A DNA stretch of 64,000 nucleotides from Bradyrhizobium sp. dw_78 (GTDB lineage Bacteria > Pseudomonadota > Alphaproteobacteria > Rhizobiales > Xanthobacteraceae). The notes under the pieces are model-generated. The model searched no databases. It had not been told where the DNA came from and saw only the letters and a program-made list of their open reading frames with translations. Location: assembly GCF_018449525.1 (NCBI RefSeq), contig NZ_JAAVUS010000012.1, positions 1-64,000 of the forward strand, in the 5' to 3' direction. Below are positions 52,750-60,424 of the stretch, one piece after another. A program made the translations under genes and the position numbers. Position 1 is the first letter of the stretch. Each line of letters begins with the position of its first letter.

Positions 52750-54354
52750 TCACATCCTGAACAGGCCGAAGCGCGTGGGCTCGATCGGCGCGTTGGCCGC
52801 CGCCGAAAGCCCCAGGCCCAGCACCAGCCGCGTATCCGCCGGATCGATCACGCCGTCATCCCACAGCCGCGCGGTGGCGTAATAGGGATTGCCCTGGCTT
52901 TCATACTGGGCGCGGATGGGGCTGCGAAACTTCTCTTCCTCTTTCGCCGGCCAGCGGTCGCCCTTGGCCTCGATATTGTCGCGGCGGACCTGGCTCAGCA
53001 CCATCGAGGCCTGCTCGCCGCCCATGACGGAAATGCGGGCGTTGGGCCACATCCAGAGGAACCGCGGACTATAGGCGCGGCCGCACATGCCGTAATTGCC
53101 GGCGCCATAGGAGCCGCCGATCACGACGGTGAATTTCGGCACACCGGCGGTCGCGACCGCCGTCACCAGCTTGGCGCCGTCCCGCGCGATCCCGCCGGCT
53201 TCGTATTTCTTGCCGACCATGAAGCCGGTGATGTTCTGCAGGAACACCAGCGGAATGCCGCGCTGACAGCACAGTTCGATGAAATGCGCCCCCTTCAGCG
53301 AGCTTTCGCTGAACAGGATGCCGTTATTGGCGATGATGCCGACCGGATAGCCCCAAATATGGGCGAAACCGCAAATCAGCGTTTGACCATAGAGTTTCTT
53401 GAATTCGTCGAATTCCGAACCGTCGACGATGCGCGCGATGATGTCGTGGACATCGAACGGCTTGCGCCCGTCGGCCGGGACCACGCCGTAGATTTCCTCC
53501 GCCGCGTAGAGCGGTTCGCGCGGCTCGCGCATGTTCAGCGCGGCGCGCGCCGGCGGCTTCAGCGTAGCAACGATACGCCGGGCGATGCCGATCGCATGGC
53601 TGTCGTTCTGCGCATAATGGTCGGTGACGCCGGACTGGCGCGAATGCACGTCGGCGCCGCCGAGTTCTTCCGCGGTGACGACCTCGCCGGTGGCGGCTTT
53701 CACCAGCGGCGGCCCGCCGAGAAAGATCGTGCCCTGGTTGCGCACGATGATGCTCTCGTCCGACATCGCCGGGACATAGGCTCCGCCGGCGGTGCAGGAG
53801 CCCATCACGAGGGCGATCTGGGGAATTCCGGCCGCGGACATCTGCGCCTGATTGTAGAAGATGCGGCCGAAATGCCGTTCGTCCGGGAAGATCTCGTCCT
53901 GCATCGGCAGGAAGGCGCCACCGGAATCGACCATGTAGACGCAGGGCAGATGGTTCTGCCGCGCGACGTCCTGCGCGCGCAGATGCTTCTTGACCGTCAT
54001 CGGGTAATAGGTGCCCCCCTTGATGGTCGCATCATTGGCGACGACGACGCATTCGCGTCCCGCGATCCGCCCAACCCCGGTGATGATGCTGGCCGAATGC
54101 ACGTCGCCGCCATAGAGGCCATTGGCCGCGAGCGGCGACAATTCCAGAAAGGCCGTGCCGGGATCGATCAGCAGATCGACGCGCTCGCGGGCCAGCATCT
54201 TGCCGCGCGAGGTATGCCTTGCGCGCGATGCCTCCCCGCCGCCCCCGGCGACCTGGTTGAGCTTCTCGCGGAGGCCCGCGACCAGTGTACGCATGGCATC
54301 CGCGTTGCGGGCAAAATCGGACGAGGTGGGGTCGATACTGGAATGAAGCGGCAT
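52750..54354 (-). CDS. mccB: Methylcrotonyl-CoA carboxylase beta subunit
   Basis: The 534-residue carboxyltransferase has FLELSPLAANGLYGGDVHSA, VANDATIKGGTYYPMTVKKH, GSCTAGGAYVPAMSDESIIV and GGSYGAGNYGMCGRAYSPRF, typical of the methylcrotonyl-CoA carboxylase beta chain. It moves the carboxyl group from biotin to the acyl-CoA. It is first in the unit mccB-mccA-HMG-CoA lyase. No isovaleryl-CoA dehydrogenase or methylglutaconyl-CoA hydratase gene is in the window. Confidence 0.92.
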   Translation of the reverse strand: MPLHSSIDPTSSDFARNADAMRTLVAGLREKLNQVAGGGGEASRARHTSRGKMLARERVDLLIDPGTAFLELSPLAANGLYGGDVHSASIITGVGRIAGRECVVVANDATIKGGTYYPMTVKKHLRAQDVARQNHLPCVYMVDSGGAFLPMQDEIFPDERHFGRIFYNQAQMSAAGIPQIALVMGSCTAGGAYVPAMSDESIIVRNQGTIFLGGPPLVKAATGEVVTAEELGGADVHSRQSGVTDHYAQNDSHAIGIARRIVATLKPPARAALNMREPREPLYAAEEIYGVVPADGRKPFDVHDIIARIVDGSEFDEFKKLYGQTLICGFAHIWGYPVGIIANNGILFSESSLKGAHFIELCCQRGIPLVFLQNITGFMVGKKYEAGGIARDGAKLVTAVATAGVPKFTVVIGGSYGAGNYGMCGRAYSPRFLWMWPNARISVMGGEQASMVLSQVRRDNIEAKGDRWPAKEEEKFRSPIRAQYESQGNPYYATARLWDDGVIDPADTRLVLGLGLSAAANAPIEPTRFGLFRM

Positions 54355-54543
54355 GGCCTCGGGCCGGTTTCCTGGGGGCTGGTTTCCTGGGCGGCTTATG
54401 GAGCGCCGCGATCGACGCTTTGCACTTGCGTCATGGTGTCATTGCGCCACGGCCTTAGGCAACCCGGAAGTTTCGGCCCTCGCCCTGCCCAACCCCGTCC
54501 GGGGCCCGGCCAGGACGCAATTCCGTCCCTCGCAATTTCGCCC

Positions 54544-54849
54544 TCAATGGGTCCAGGGTTCACCGCGCCGGAACGAGAAATTGTCGGCATAGGCGGCCGG
54601 GCGGCGGACCGGCTCTTTCGGTTCGATGACCTGATAGGGAATGCCCTCCCGCTCGCAATAGGCCACCGCCTCTTCCTTGGTCTCGAAATGAAGGGTGAGT
54701 TGCTGCTTCATGTCCCCGGACGAGGTCCAGCCCATCAGGGGCTCGACCACGCGCGGTTGCTCCGGCTCATAGGCAAGCTGCCATTCCCGGGTCTGGGCCT
54801 TGCCCGATTGCATCGCGTTTTTGGCGGGTTTGAAGATGCGTGCGGTCAT
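54544..54849 (-). CDS. NDUFS4-like complex I accessory subunit
   Basis: The 101-residue protein matches the ETC_C1_NDUFA4/NDUFS4 family: MTARIFKPAKNAMQSGKAQT, WQLAYEPEQPRVVEPLMGWT, TLHFETKEEAVAYCEREGIP and YADNFSFRRGEPWTH. Alphaproteobacterial complex I carries this subunit at the peripheral arm near the NADH site, as mitochondria do. It is a single gene. Confidence 0.9.
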   Translation of the reverse strand: MTARIFKPAKNAMQSGKAQTREWQLAYEPEQPRVVEPLMGWTSSGDMKQQLTLHFETKEEAVAYCEREGIPYQVIEPKEPVRRPAAYADNFSFRRGEPWTH

Positions 54850-55077
54850 GAAGGGTCAATTCCCCTGAGATATACGGCATGGAAGCGCGTGCGCGGCCAG
54901 CCGGGATGGTATACAGACATTTTCCGGGAATTTGGTCGGTGATTCCCAGCCTTGGATGATGTATTTCCAGACCGGTATAGTCATTATGCCGCGCGGTGAC
55001 AACTTGGCCAATGACCCGGCCGGTGCCCCGTCTCGCGGGTTCGATCTTGTCGAAGGCATCACGTCGAAACGGCAGCC

Positions 55078-56235
55078 ATGAAGATCTACGCAACCCTCCC
55101 TGAAAAAGGACGCGACCTTCGGCTCGACCTGTTTCGCGGGGTCGCGAACTGGGCGATTTTTCTCGACCATATTCCCGACAATGTCGTGAATTGGATCACG
55201 ACCCGAAATTACGGTTTCAGCGACGCCGCGGATTTGTTCGTTTTCATCTCGGGATATACCGCGTCCTTTGTCTATGCCCGGATGATGATGGATCGCGGAT
55301 TCATCGTCGGCGCCACCCGGCTGACCAAGCGGGTCTGGCAACTCTACGTCGCCCATATCATCCTGTTCGTGATCTATATCGTTTCGATTGGCTATGTCGC
55401 GCAGCGCTACAGCGATCCGGAGATCATCAACGAGTTCAACGTGGCGGGCCTGGTCGACAGCGCGGTCGAGACGCTGCGCCAGGGACTGCTGTTGAAGTTC
55501 AAGCCGGTCAACCTGGACGTGCTGCCGCTTTACATCGTGCTAATGGGATGTTTCCCGCCGGTGCTGTGGTTCATGCTGCGCCGGCCCAATCTGACGATGC
55601 TGGCGTCGATCGCGCTGTGGCTCAGCGCCCGGTATTTCAGCTGGAATTTCACCGCCTATCCCGCCGGCACCTGGTATTTCAACCCGTATTGCTGGCAGGT
55701 GCTGTTCGTGTTCGGCTCGTGGTGCGCGCTGGGCGGCCCGCGCAAAAATATGGCCGTCATCATGTCGCCGATCACCCTTTACGTCTGCATCGCTTATCTC
55801 GTCTTCGCGCTGGTGATGACGATGGCCGGCCGGTTTCCCGACCTCGGCGCGATGTTCCCGCATTGGCTCTATTCGGCGTTCAATCCGAACGACAAGACCA
55901 ATCTCGCGCCCTATCGCTTCCTGCATTTCGTGGTGATCGTGATTATGGTCATCCGCTTCGTGCCGAAGGATTGGTCGGGCCTGCAATGGAAAGTGTTCGA
56001 TCCGCTCATCGTCTGCGGCCAGCAGTCGCTCGCCGTATTCTGCGTCGGCGTCTTCCTTTCCTTTGTCGGCCATTTCGAACTGATGATGAGCTCGGGCTCG
56101 CTGCTAGCGCAGATTTTCGTCAGCGTGACCGGGATCGCGATCATGACCGTCGTCGCCTACTACATCTCCTGGTCGAAACGACAGGACAAGCCCCAGAAGC
56201 CAGCGGCGCCGAGACCCGCTGCGGCAATGGGCTGA
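55078..56235 (+). CDS. opgC: OpgC-family membrane protein
   Basis: The 385-residue protein begins with the OpgC/acyltransferase-3-like motif GRDLRLDLFRGVANWAIFLD, followed by HIPDNVVNWITTRNYGFSDA and LFVFISGYTASFVYARMMMD, with about ten hydrophobic segments. OpgC proteins succinylate periplasmic glucans or act as related O-acyltransferases at the inner membrane. It is divergent from the NDUFS4-like gene, with a 228-bp gap. Confidence 0.9.
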   Translation: MKIYATLPEKGRDLRLDLFRGVANWAIFLDHIPDNVVNWITTRNYGFSDAADLFVFISGYTASFVYARMMMDRGFIVGATRLTKRVWQLYVAHIILFVIYIVSIGYVAQRYSDPEIINEFNVAGLVDSAVETLRQGLLLKFKPVNLDVLPLYIVLMGCFPPVLWFMLRRPNLTMLASIALWLSARYFSWNFTAYPAGTWYFNPYCWQVLFVFGSWCALGGPRKNMAVIMSPITLYVCIAYLVFALVMTMAGRFPDLGAMFPHWLYSAFNPNDKTNLAPYRFLHFVVIVIMVIRFVPKDWSGLQWKVFDPLIVCGQQSLAVFCVGVFLSFVGHFELMMSSGSLLAQIFVSVTGIAIMTVVAYYISWSKRQDKPQKPAAPRPAAAMG

Positions 56236-56282
56236 ATCGGGTCGGCCGGCCCAGGGCCGGGCGGCGTTGCGTCGACGTAGCG

Positions 56283-57164
56283 CTATTTCGAACTGCGTTC
56301 CCTGCCGGGCGTGGCGAGCAATTTGCCTTTCGAGGAAACCTCGCCCCAACTCGTGGACCAACGGACCTCGGAGCCCGGAATGAGCCCGGAGCGCTGCCCG
56401 CTCCGCTTTCCCTGCAATGCGAACATCGCGCCCTGTGGGTCGATGCATCGCGCGACCCATGCGCCGCCGGGCACTTCGATCGGGCCCTCGAAGATCCGGC
56501 CTCCGGCCGCCTTCACACGCCGCGTCGCCACATCGATGTCATCGACATTGAAGTAGTAAAGCCAAAACGAAAAAGGCTCCCTTTCCCGTTTGGCAAACAT
56601 GCCGCCAATCGTTTGTCCGCCGACGGCGAACAATTGGTAGCTGTCCATCGCACCGGTTTCGGGGGCCGCTTTCTGCCAGCCCAAAAGCTCACCGTAGAAC
56701 GCAACGGCCTTGTCCGGATCGGCGGCAAGCAATTCATGCCAGCCCACGCGCCCGGGCTGGTCCACTGCGGCGGCATCATGCCGGCCCAGTTTCAATCCAT
56801 CGACCAGCGCAAGCGTCGCGCCTTGCGGGTCGGCGACGACCGAAATGCGGCCAATATTGGTGTCGGTCGGCGGAACATAAACCGTTCCGCCCAGACGCTT
56901 GAGGCGGCCTGTCACGGCGGCCACATCGTCGACGCCGACATACCCCATCCATCGCGGCGTCGCGCCTTTTTTCGTCGCCTCCGGAGGCAGGTCCATGAGG
57001 CCGCCGATCTCGGTCGTTCCCGAAATGAACAGCGTGTAGGCGAGACCGGAGGTTGACGCATCCCGGGCATCCCAGCCGACGATCTCGGCATAGAAGGCCT
57101 TGGCAGAGGTGACGTCCGTCGTCATCAGCTCGTGCCAGGCGAAACGCCCATGATTGTCGGCCAC
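56283..57164 (-). CDS. VOC-family (glyoxalase-fold) two-domain protein
   Basis: The 293-residue product has two tandem VOC modules. The first (about 1-125) contains GRFAWHELMTTDVTSAKAFY and VVADPQGATLALV. The second (about 135-260) contains GRVGWHELLAADPDKAVAFY and CIDPQGAMFAL. The start is a GTG at 57164 after AGGGAGA. The frame continues to 57899 across the RiPP precursor gene, which is a shadow. Function is unknown; relatives include glyoxalase and bleomycin-binding proteins. It is divergent from the peptide cluster. Confidence 0.82.
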   Translation of the reverse strand: MADNHGRFAWHELMTTDVTSAKAFYAEIVGWDARDASTSGLAYTLFISGTTEIGGLMDLPPEATKKGATPRWMGYVGVDDVAAVTGRLKRLGGTVYVPPTDTNIGRISVVADPQGATLALVDGLKLGRHDAAAVDQPGRVGWHELLAADPDKAVAFYGELLGWQKAAPETGAMDSYQLFAVGGQTIGGMFAKREREPFSFWLYYFNVDDIDVATRRVKAAGGRIFEGPIEVPGGAWVARCIDPQGAMFALQGKRSGQRSGLIPGSEVRWSTSWGEVSSKGKLLATPGRERSSK

Positions 57165-57488
57165 GTCTTGTCTCCCTGCGAATCCGAAACAGTTGCGATG
57201 GATTGATCGGTAACTGCCGGTCTCGATAGATTCTACGAATTGTTTTCGGGGTACGTGAAGTGCAAGTGCCACGTGGTTGACGCCGGCTTTCTCCTGGTTG
57301 CCGTCGATAGCATCGATGATGAACAATGGATGAATAGATAGGCCAATCTCGTTCATCAAGATGAACCAAATACCTGCCGGTAACGACCAATTCAGCGCAA
57401 CAGATGCAATCGCCTTGCACGGCGAATTTGCAAAGGATAAACTTACTGCGCTGGAGTCAGACCAATTACAGGTATGGAGGTTGCGACT
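57165..57488. promoter_or_regulatory. Divergent region before the RiPP precursor
   Basis: The 324 bp between the VOC gene and the precursor gene hold no credible gene. The ribosome site GGAGG at 57476-57480 sits 8 bp before ATG 57489 and decides the precursor start over the earlier ATG at 57474. Confidence 0.5.
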
Positions 57489-57878
57489 ATGCAACGTGTA
57501 AAACAAGCGTCGAAGAAAAAGCACGTGACGAAATCCGTTCCGGTGCTGGGGGCAGCCGGCTTGACGTTTTCCATGGTTGGCGGTGCGTCGGCAGCCGCTG
57601 TGCCGACGGCGGACGTGACGCAGGCGCCGGCCGCCGGCCTTGGCCAACAGCTTATGCTGGGTGACGAAGAAATCGCCGACGTCAGCCTGGCGACGTTCCA
57701 TCTGTTCGACAAAGAGAATGTCGCGAGTAGCGGCGGCGTTCAGGTGGCCCGCGCTTGCGGCGGCTGCCGGGGTTGTCGCGGGTGCCGAGGCTGCCGTGGT
57801 TGCGGATGTCGTGGCTGCCGGGGTTGCGGTGGTTGTGGCGGCTGCTGCGCCTCCTGGGGAGCCTGCCGCTTTTGCTAA
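57489..57878 (+). CDS. TOMM-type RiPP precursor peptide with Cys-x-Gly core
   Basis: The 129-residue peptide has a long leader (1-89) and a core (90-129) with 14 cysteines, mostly in CRG or CGG triplets: CGGCRGCRGCRGCRGCGC is the first part, then more triplets, and the tail CCASWGACRFC. The leader has a basic start (MQRVKQASKKKHVTK), a hydrophobic Ala/Gly stretch ending ASAAAV like a Sec signal, and a helical acidic segment (LGDEEIADVSLATFHLFDKE) of the kind often bound by RiPP E1-like domains. The only Ser in the core is S122. The codons of the repeats vary synonymously. A YcaO cyclodehydratase and a SagB-like dehydrogenase follow on the same strand, so cysteines should become thiazolines and thiazoles. 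Confidence 0.85.
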   Translation: MQRVKQASKKKHVTKSVPVLGAAGLTFSMVGGASAAAVPTADVTQAPAAGLGQQLMLGDEEIADVSLATFHLFDKENVASSGGVQVARACGGCRGCRGCRGCRGCGCRGCRGCGGCGGCCASWGACRFC

Positions 57879-57921
57879 GCCACGCGGCCTTCCGATCAAG
57901 TTGACAGAAGCAGTTCGTTAT

Positions 57922-57949
57922 GGCCGGGTTCGACAATGTCGACCCGGCC
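57922..57949 (+). terminator. Hairpin between precursor and YcaO genes
   Basis: GGCCGGGTTCGAC pairs with GTCGACCCGGCC around AAT, with one unpaired base. There is no T run, so it is more likely an attenuator, RNA-stability element or processing site that lets the precursor be made in excess over the enzymes. Confidence 0.55.
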
Positions 57950-57959
57950 AATCCATGTC

Positions 57960-58004
57960 TAGTTTGTACTGCTCTTGTCTGCACCGCTCTTGTTTGCACT
58001 GCGA
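57960..58004. repeat. Three tandem 15-bp units in the precursor-YcaO gap
   Basis: TAGTTTGTACTGCTC, TTGTCTGCACCGCTC and TTGTTTGCACTGCGA lie head to tail. One plus-strand frame reads LVCTA three times. It is not clear whether this is coding. Confidence 0.6.
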
Positions 58005-58059
58005 AACCGCCCGCGCGCGGCGGCAGGTCCTTACATGACCGCCGAGTAGGTCTTCAGCC

Positions 58060-60414
58060 TTGTCGAAAAAAGCCCGCGTCCAAGCAGGACGAAAAAAATC
58101 CGTCGTTCGGAAAGCACGCCCCAAGCCTGCGAAACGAAGCGGTCAGCGCACCAAAGGCGCGGGCGCTGCAAAACGCAGGACCGCGCCGGCGCGGCGCCCC
58201 GCCCCGGACGTTCCGCAATTCGCGCCGAATTTCACCGTCTATGTGCTGCCGCCCGACGCGGTGTGCCTCTATTCCGAGGATCGGAAATTCTTTCTTCATG
58301 GCGAACTCTATTGCGCGATCGCGACGGCGATCGGTAAAGGCGGAAAGAACTTCGCCGAGCTCGCTCAAGAACTGGCCAAGAATTTTCCGGCCGACAAGAT
58401 CGAGGAAGCGCTCAAACGGCTGATGGAGCGCCGCTACATCGTTCCGGCGTCCCCTTCCTCCCCCAATGCCATGGACGGCTATTGGGCCAGCCTTGGTCTG
58501 CCACCCGGTGTCGCCGAGCAAAATCTCTCAAATTGCCGTGTGCGCGTCGAAGCGATCGATGTGCAAGGCGCCGCCGAACTCAGCGCGGCCCTGAGCGGAC
58601 TTGGCGTCCAGGTGGTCAAACGTTCTCCCGACCTGACGGTGACGCTGGTCAACGACTATCTCGAGCGGCGGCTGGCCGAGATGAACCGGCAGCGGGTATC
58701 GGAGCGCACCCCGTGGTTGCTCGTGCAACCTTCCGGCGCGTTTCCGCTGGTGGGGCCGGTGTTCGATCCCGGCAAGACCGCCTGCTGGACCTGCCTGTTC
58801 GATCGCATGATCCGCAACCGGGAAATCAAGGGCTTCCTCGACCGCGGATCGGCGCGGCCGGTCGCCGTTTCGCCGCTCGTACACAACACGCTCGGACAGG
58901 GCGCAATCCAGTTCGCGGCGATCGAAGTCGCCAAGGCCATTGCGACGGGCTTTCGGACCGAATTGAACGATCACATCGTCAGCCATGATTTCATGGGCAT
59001 GAATGTCGCCAAGCATTACGTGGCCAAACGCCCGCAATGTCCGACCTGCGGCGACCGGAAGCTGATTGACCCGCGCCGGACGCCGCAGCCGGTCGAGCTA
59101 AGTGACGGCGCAAAGCTGGTGATGACAAGCGGCGGCTATCGCACCGTATCGTCGCGCTCGACGGTGGCCCGCTTCCGCAAGCATGTGAGCCCGCTCACCG
59201 GCGTGCTGACGCGGCTCGAGCGGATCGAAGCCGATTTGCCGATGAACACCAATTTCTTCGCGCAGCATAATTTTTCCGCACCGGCCCAAAGCATCGACCA
59301 GCTCCGCGACGGATTGAGCGGCGGCAGCTTCGGCAAGGGCTCGACCGCCGAGCAGGCCGAAGCCAGCGCGCTGATGGAGGCGATCGAGCGTTATTCGGGA
59401 ATCTTCCAGGGCGACGAGATCAGGATGACGCGCCGCTTCACCGATTTCGCAGCGGGCGACGCCATCCGTCCCAACGACGTGCTGCTGTTCAGCGACGCGC
59501 AAAGGCAGGCCGACCAGGCGTTGTCCGATGTCGCCGAGCAGACGATCCCCACCCCGTTCGATCCCACAGCCGAGATCGAGTGGTCGCCGGTCTGGTCCTT
59601 GCGCGACGGCCGCTTCAAATATCTGCCGACCAGCCTGTTGTATTTTTTCTACAGCGGTCCTGCCGCCTTTCAGGCGGATTCCAATGGCTGCGCCGCCGGC
59701 AACACGCTGGAAGAAGCCATCGTTCAGGGCTTCCTCGAACTGGTCGAGCGCGACGCCTACGCGATCTGGTGGTACAATCAATCACAGCGCGCGGAAGTCG
59801 ATTTTGGCCAGTTCAACGACTCCTATATCGCTGATCTCAAAGCCCAGCTCGCCGACACCGGCCGCAAATTATGGGTGCTCGACGTCACCAGCGATCTCGG
59901 TATTCCGACCTATGTCGCGATCCTGCACTGGATGCAGAACGGGCAGGAAAATATCGAGTTCGGCTCCGGCGCGCATTTCGACAAACGCATCGCCATGCTG
60001 CGCACGCTGACGGAGCTGAACCAGTTCCTGTCGATCGGCCTGATGGACGGCGGCAGCGGCGAGAAGCCGAGCCTCGACGGCACGACGCCGCTGTACCTGC
60101 CGGATTACCCGTTCCTGATCCCGAACAACGCGGTGAAGATCCCGGCCGCTTCGGACTTCGGCCCGCTCGACCATACACGCAACCAGGTGCTGGCCTGCGT
60201 CGAGATCGCAAGGCGTGCCGGCCTCGATTTCCTTGTCCTCAACCAGACGCGGCCCGACGTGGAAGTGCCTGTCGTCAGGGTCATCGTTCCCGGCTTAAGA
60301 CATTTCTACCGCCGCTTCGGGCCGGGCCGGCTATACGACATTCCGGTCAAGCTCGGATTGCGCGATCAGCCGATCCCCGAAAGCGAGCTGACGCCGTTCC
60401 TTCCCCACAGCTAG
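58060..60414 (+). CDS. Fused E1-like/YcaO cyclodehydratase of the TOMM cluster
   Basis: The 784-residue enzyme starts at TTG 58060 with AGG nine bases before it. Residues 1-50 are an unusual Lys/Arg-rich tail. Residues about 55-350 are the leader-binding, E1-like (ocin-ThiF) part with a tetra-cysteine zinc site (CWTC near 243 and CPTC near 327). The YcaO domain follows, with the ATP-binding motifs ASALMEAIERYSG (near 436) and NGCAAGNTLEEAIVQGFLEL ending VERDAYAIWW (near 542-565). It should convert core cysteines to thiazolines using ATP. The C-terminus is ELTPFLPHS rather than a clear PxPxP. It lies 181 bp after the precursor gene. Confidence 0.92.
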   Translation: MSKKARVQAGRKKSVVRKARPKPAKRSGQRTKGAGAAKRRTAPARRPAPDVPQFAPNFTVYVLPPDAVCLYSEDRKFFLHGELYCAIATAIGKGGKNFAELAQELAKNFPADKIEEALKRLMERRYIVPASPSSPNAMDGYWASLGLPPGVAEQNLSNCRVRVEAIDVQGAAELSAALSGLGVQVVKRSPDLTVTLVNDYLERRLAEMNRQRVSERTPWLLVQPSGAFPLVGPVFDPGKTACWTCLFDRMIRNREIKGFLDRGSARPVAVSPLVHNTLGQGAIQFAAIEVAKAIATGFRTELNDHIVSHDFMGMNVAKHYVAKRPQCPTCGDRKLIDPRRTPQPVELSDGAKLVMTSGGYRTVSSRSTVARFRKHVSPLTGVLTRLERIEADLPMNTNFFAQHNFSAPAQSIDQLRDGLSGGSFGKGSTAEQAEASALMEAIERYSGIFQGDEIRMTRRFTDFAAGDAIRPNDVLLFSDAQRQADQALSDVAEQTIPTPFDPTAEIEWSPVWSLRDGRFKYLPTSLLYFFYSGPAAFQADSNGCAAGNTLEEAIVQGFLELVERDAYAIWWYNQSQRAEVDFGQFNDSYIADLKAQLADTGRKLWVLDVTSDLGIPTYVAILHWMQNGQENIEFGSGAHFDKRIAMLRTLTELNQFLSIGLMDGGSGEKPSLDGTTPLYLPDYPFLIPNNAVKIPAASDFGPLDHTRNQVLACVEIARRAGLDFLVLNQTRPDVEVPVVRVIVPGLRHFYRRFGPGRLYDIPVKLGLRDQPIPESELTPFLPHS

Positions 60415-60424
60415 GATTGGCCGC

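Noticed and set aside
51272..52882. 536-codon plus-strand open frame opposite mccA
   Set aside because: It is the antisense shadow of a clear biotin carboxylase gene in GC-rich DNA and has low-complexity His/Arg/Gly composition. The same holds for the long frames at 53284-54942, 30302-31795 and 26453-27469.
57474..57488. ATG at 57474 as the start of the RiPP precursor
   Set aside because: The only ribosome site, GGAGG, lies right after this ATG and is well placed for the ATG at 57489.
57204..57899. N-terminal extension of the VOC protein across the precursor region
   Set aside because: The extension is the reverse image of the precursor (Ala/Thr runs); the GTG at 57164 has a good ribosome site and matches the VOC start.
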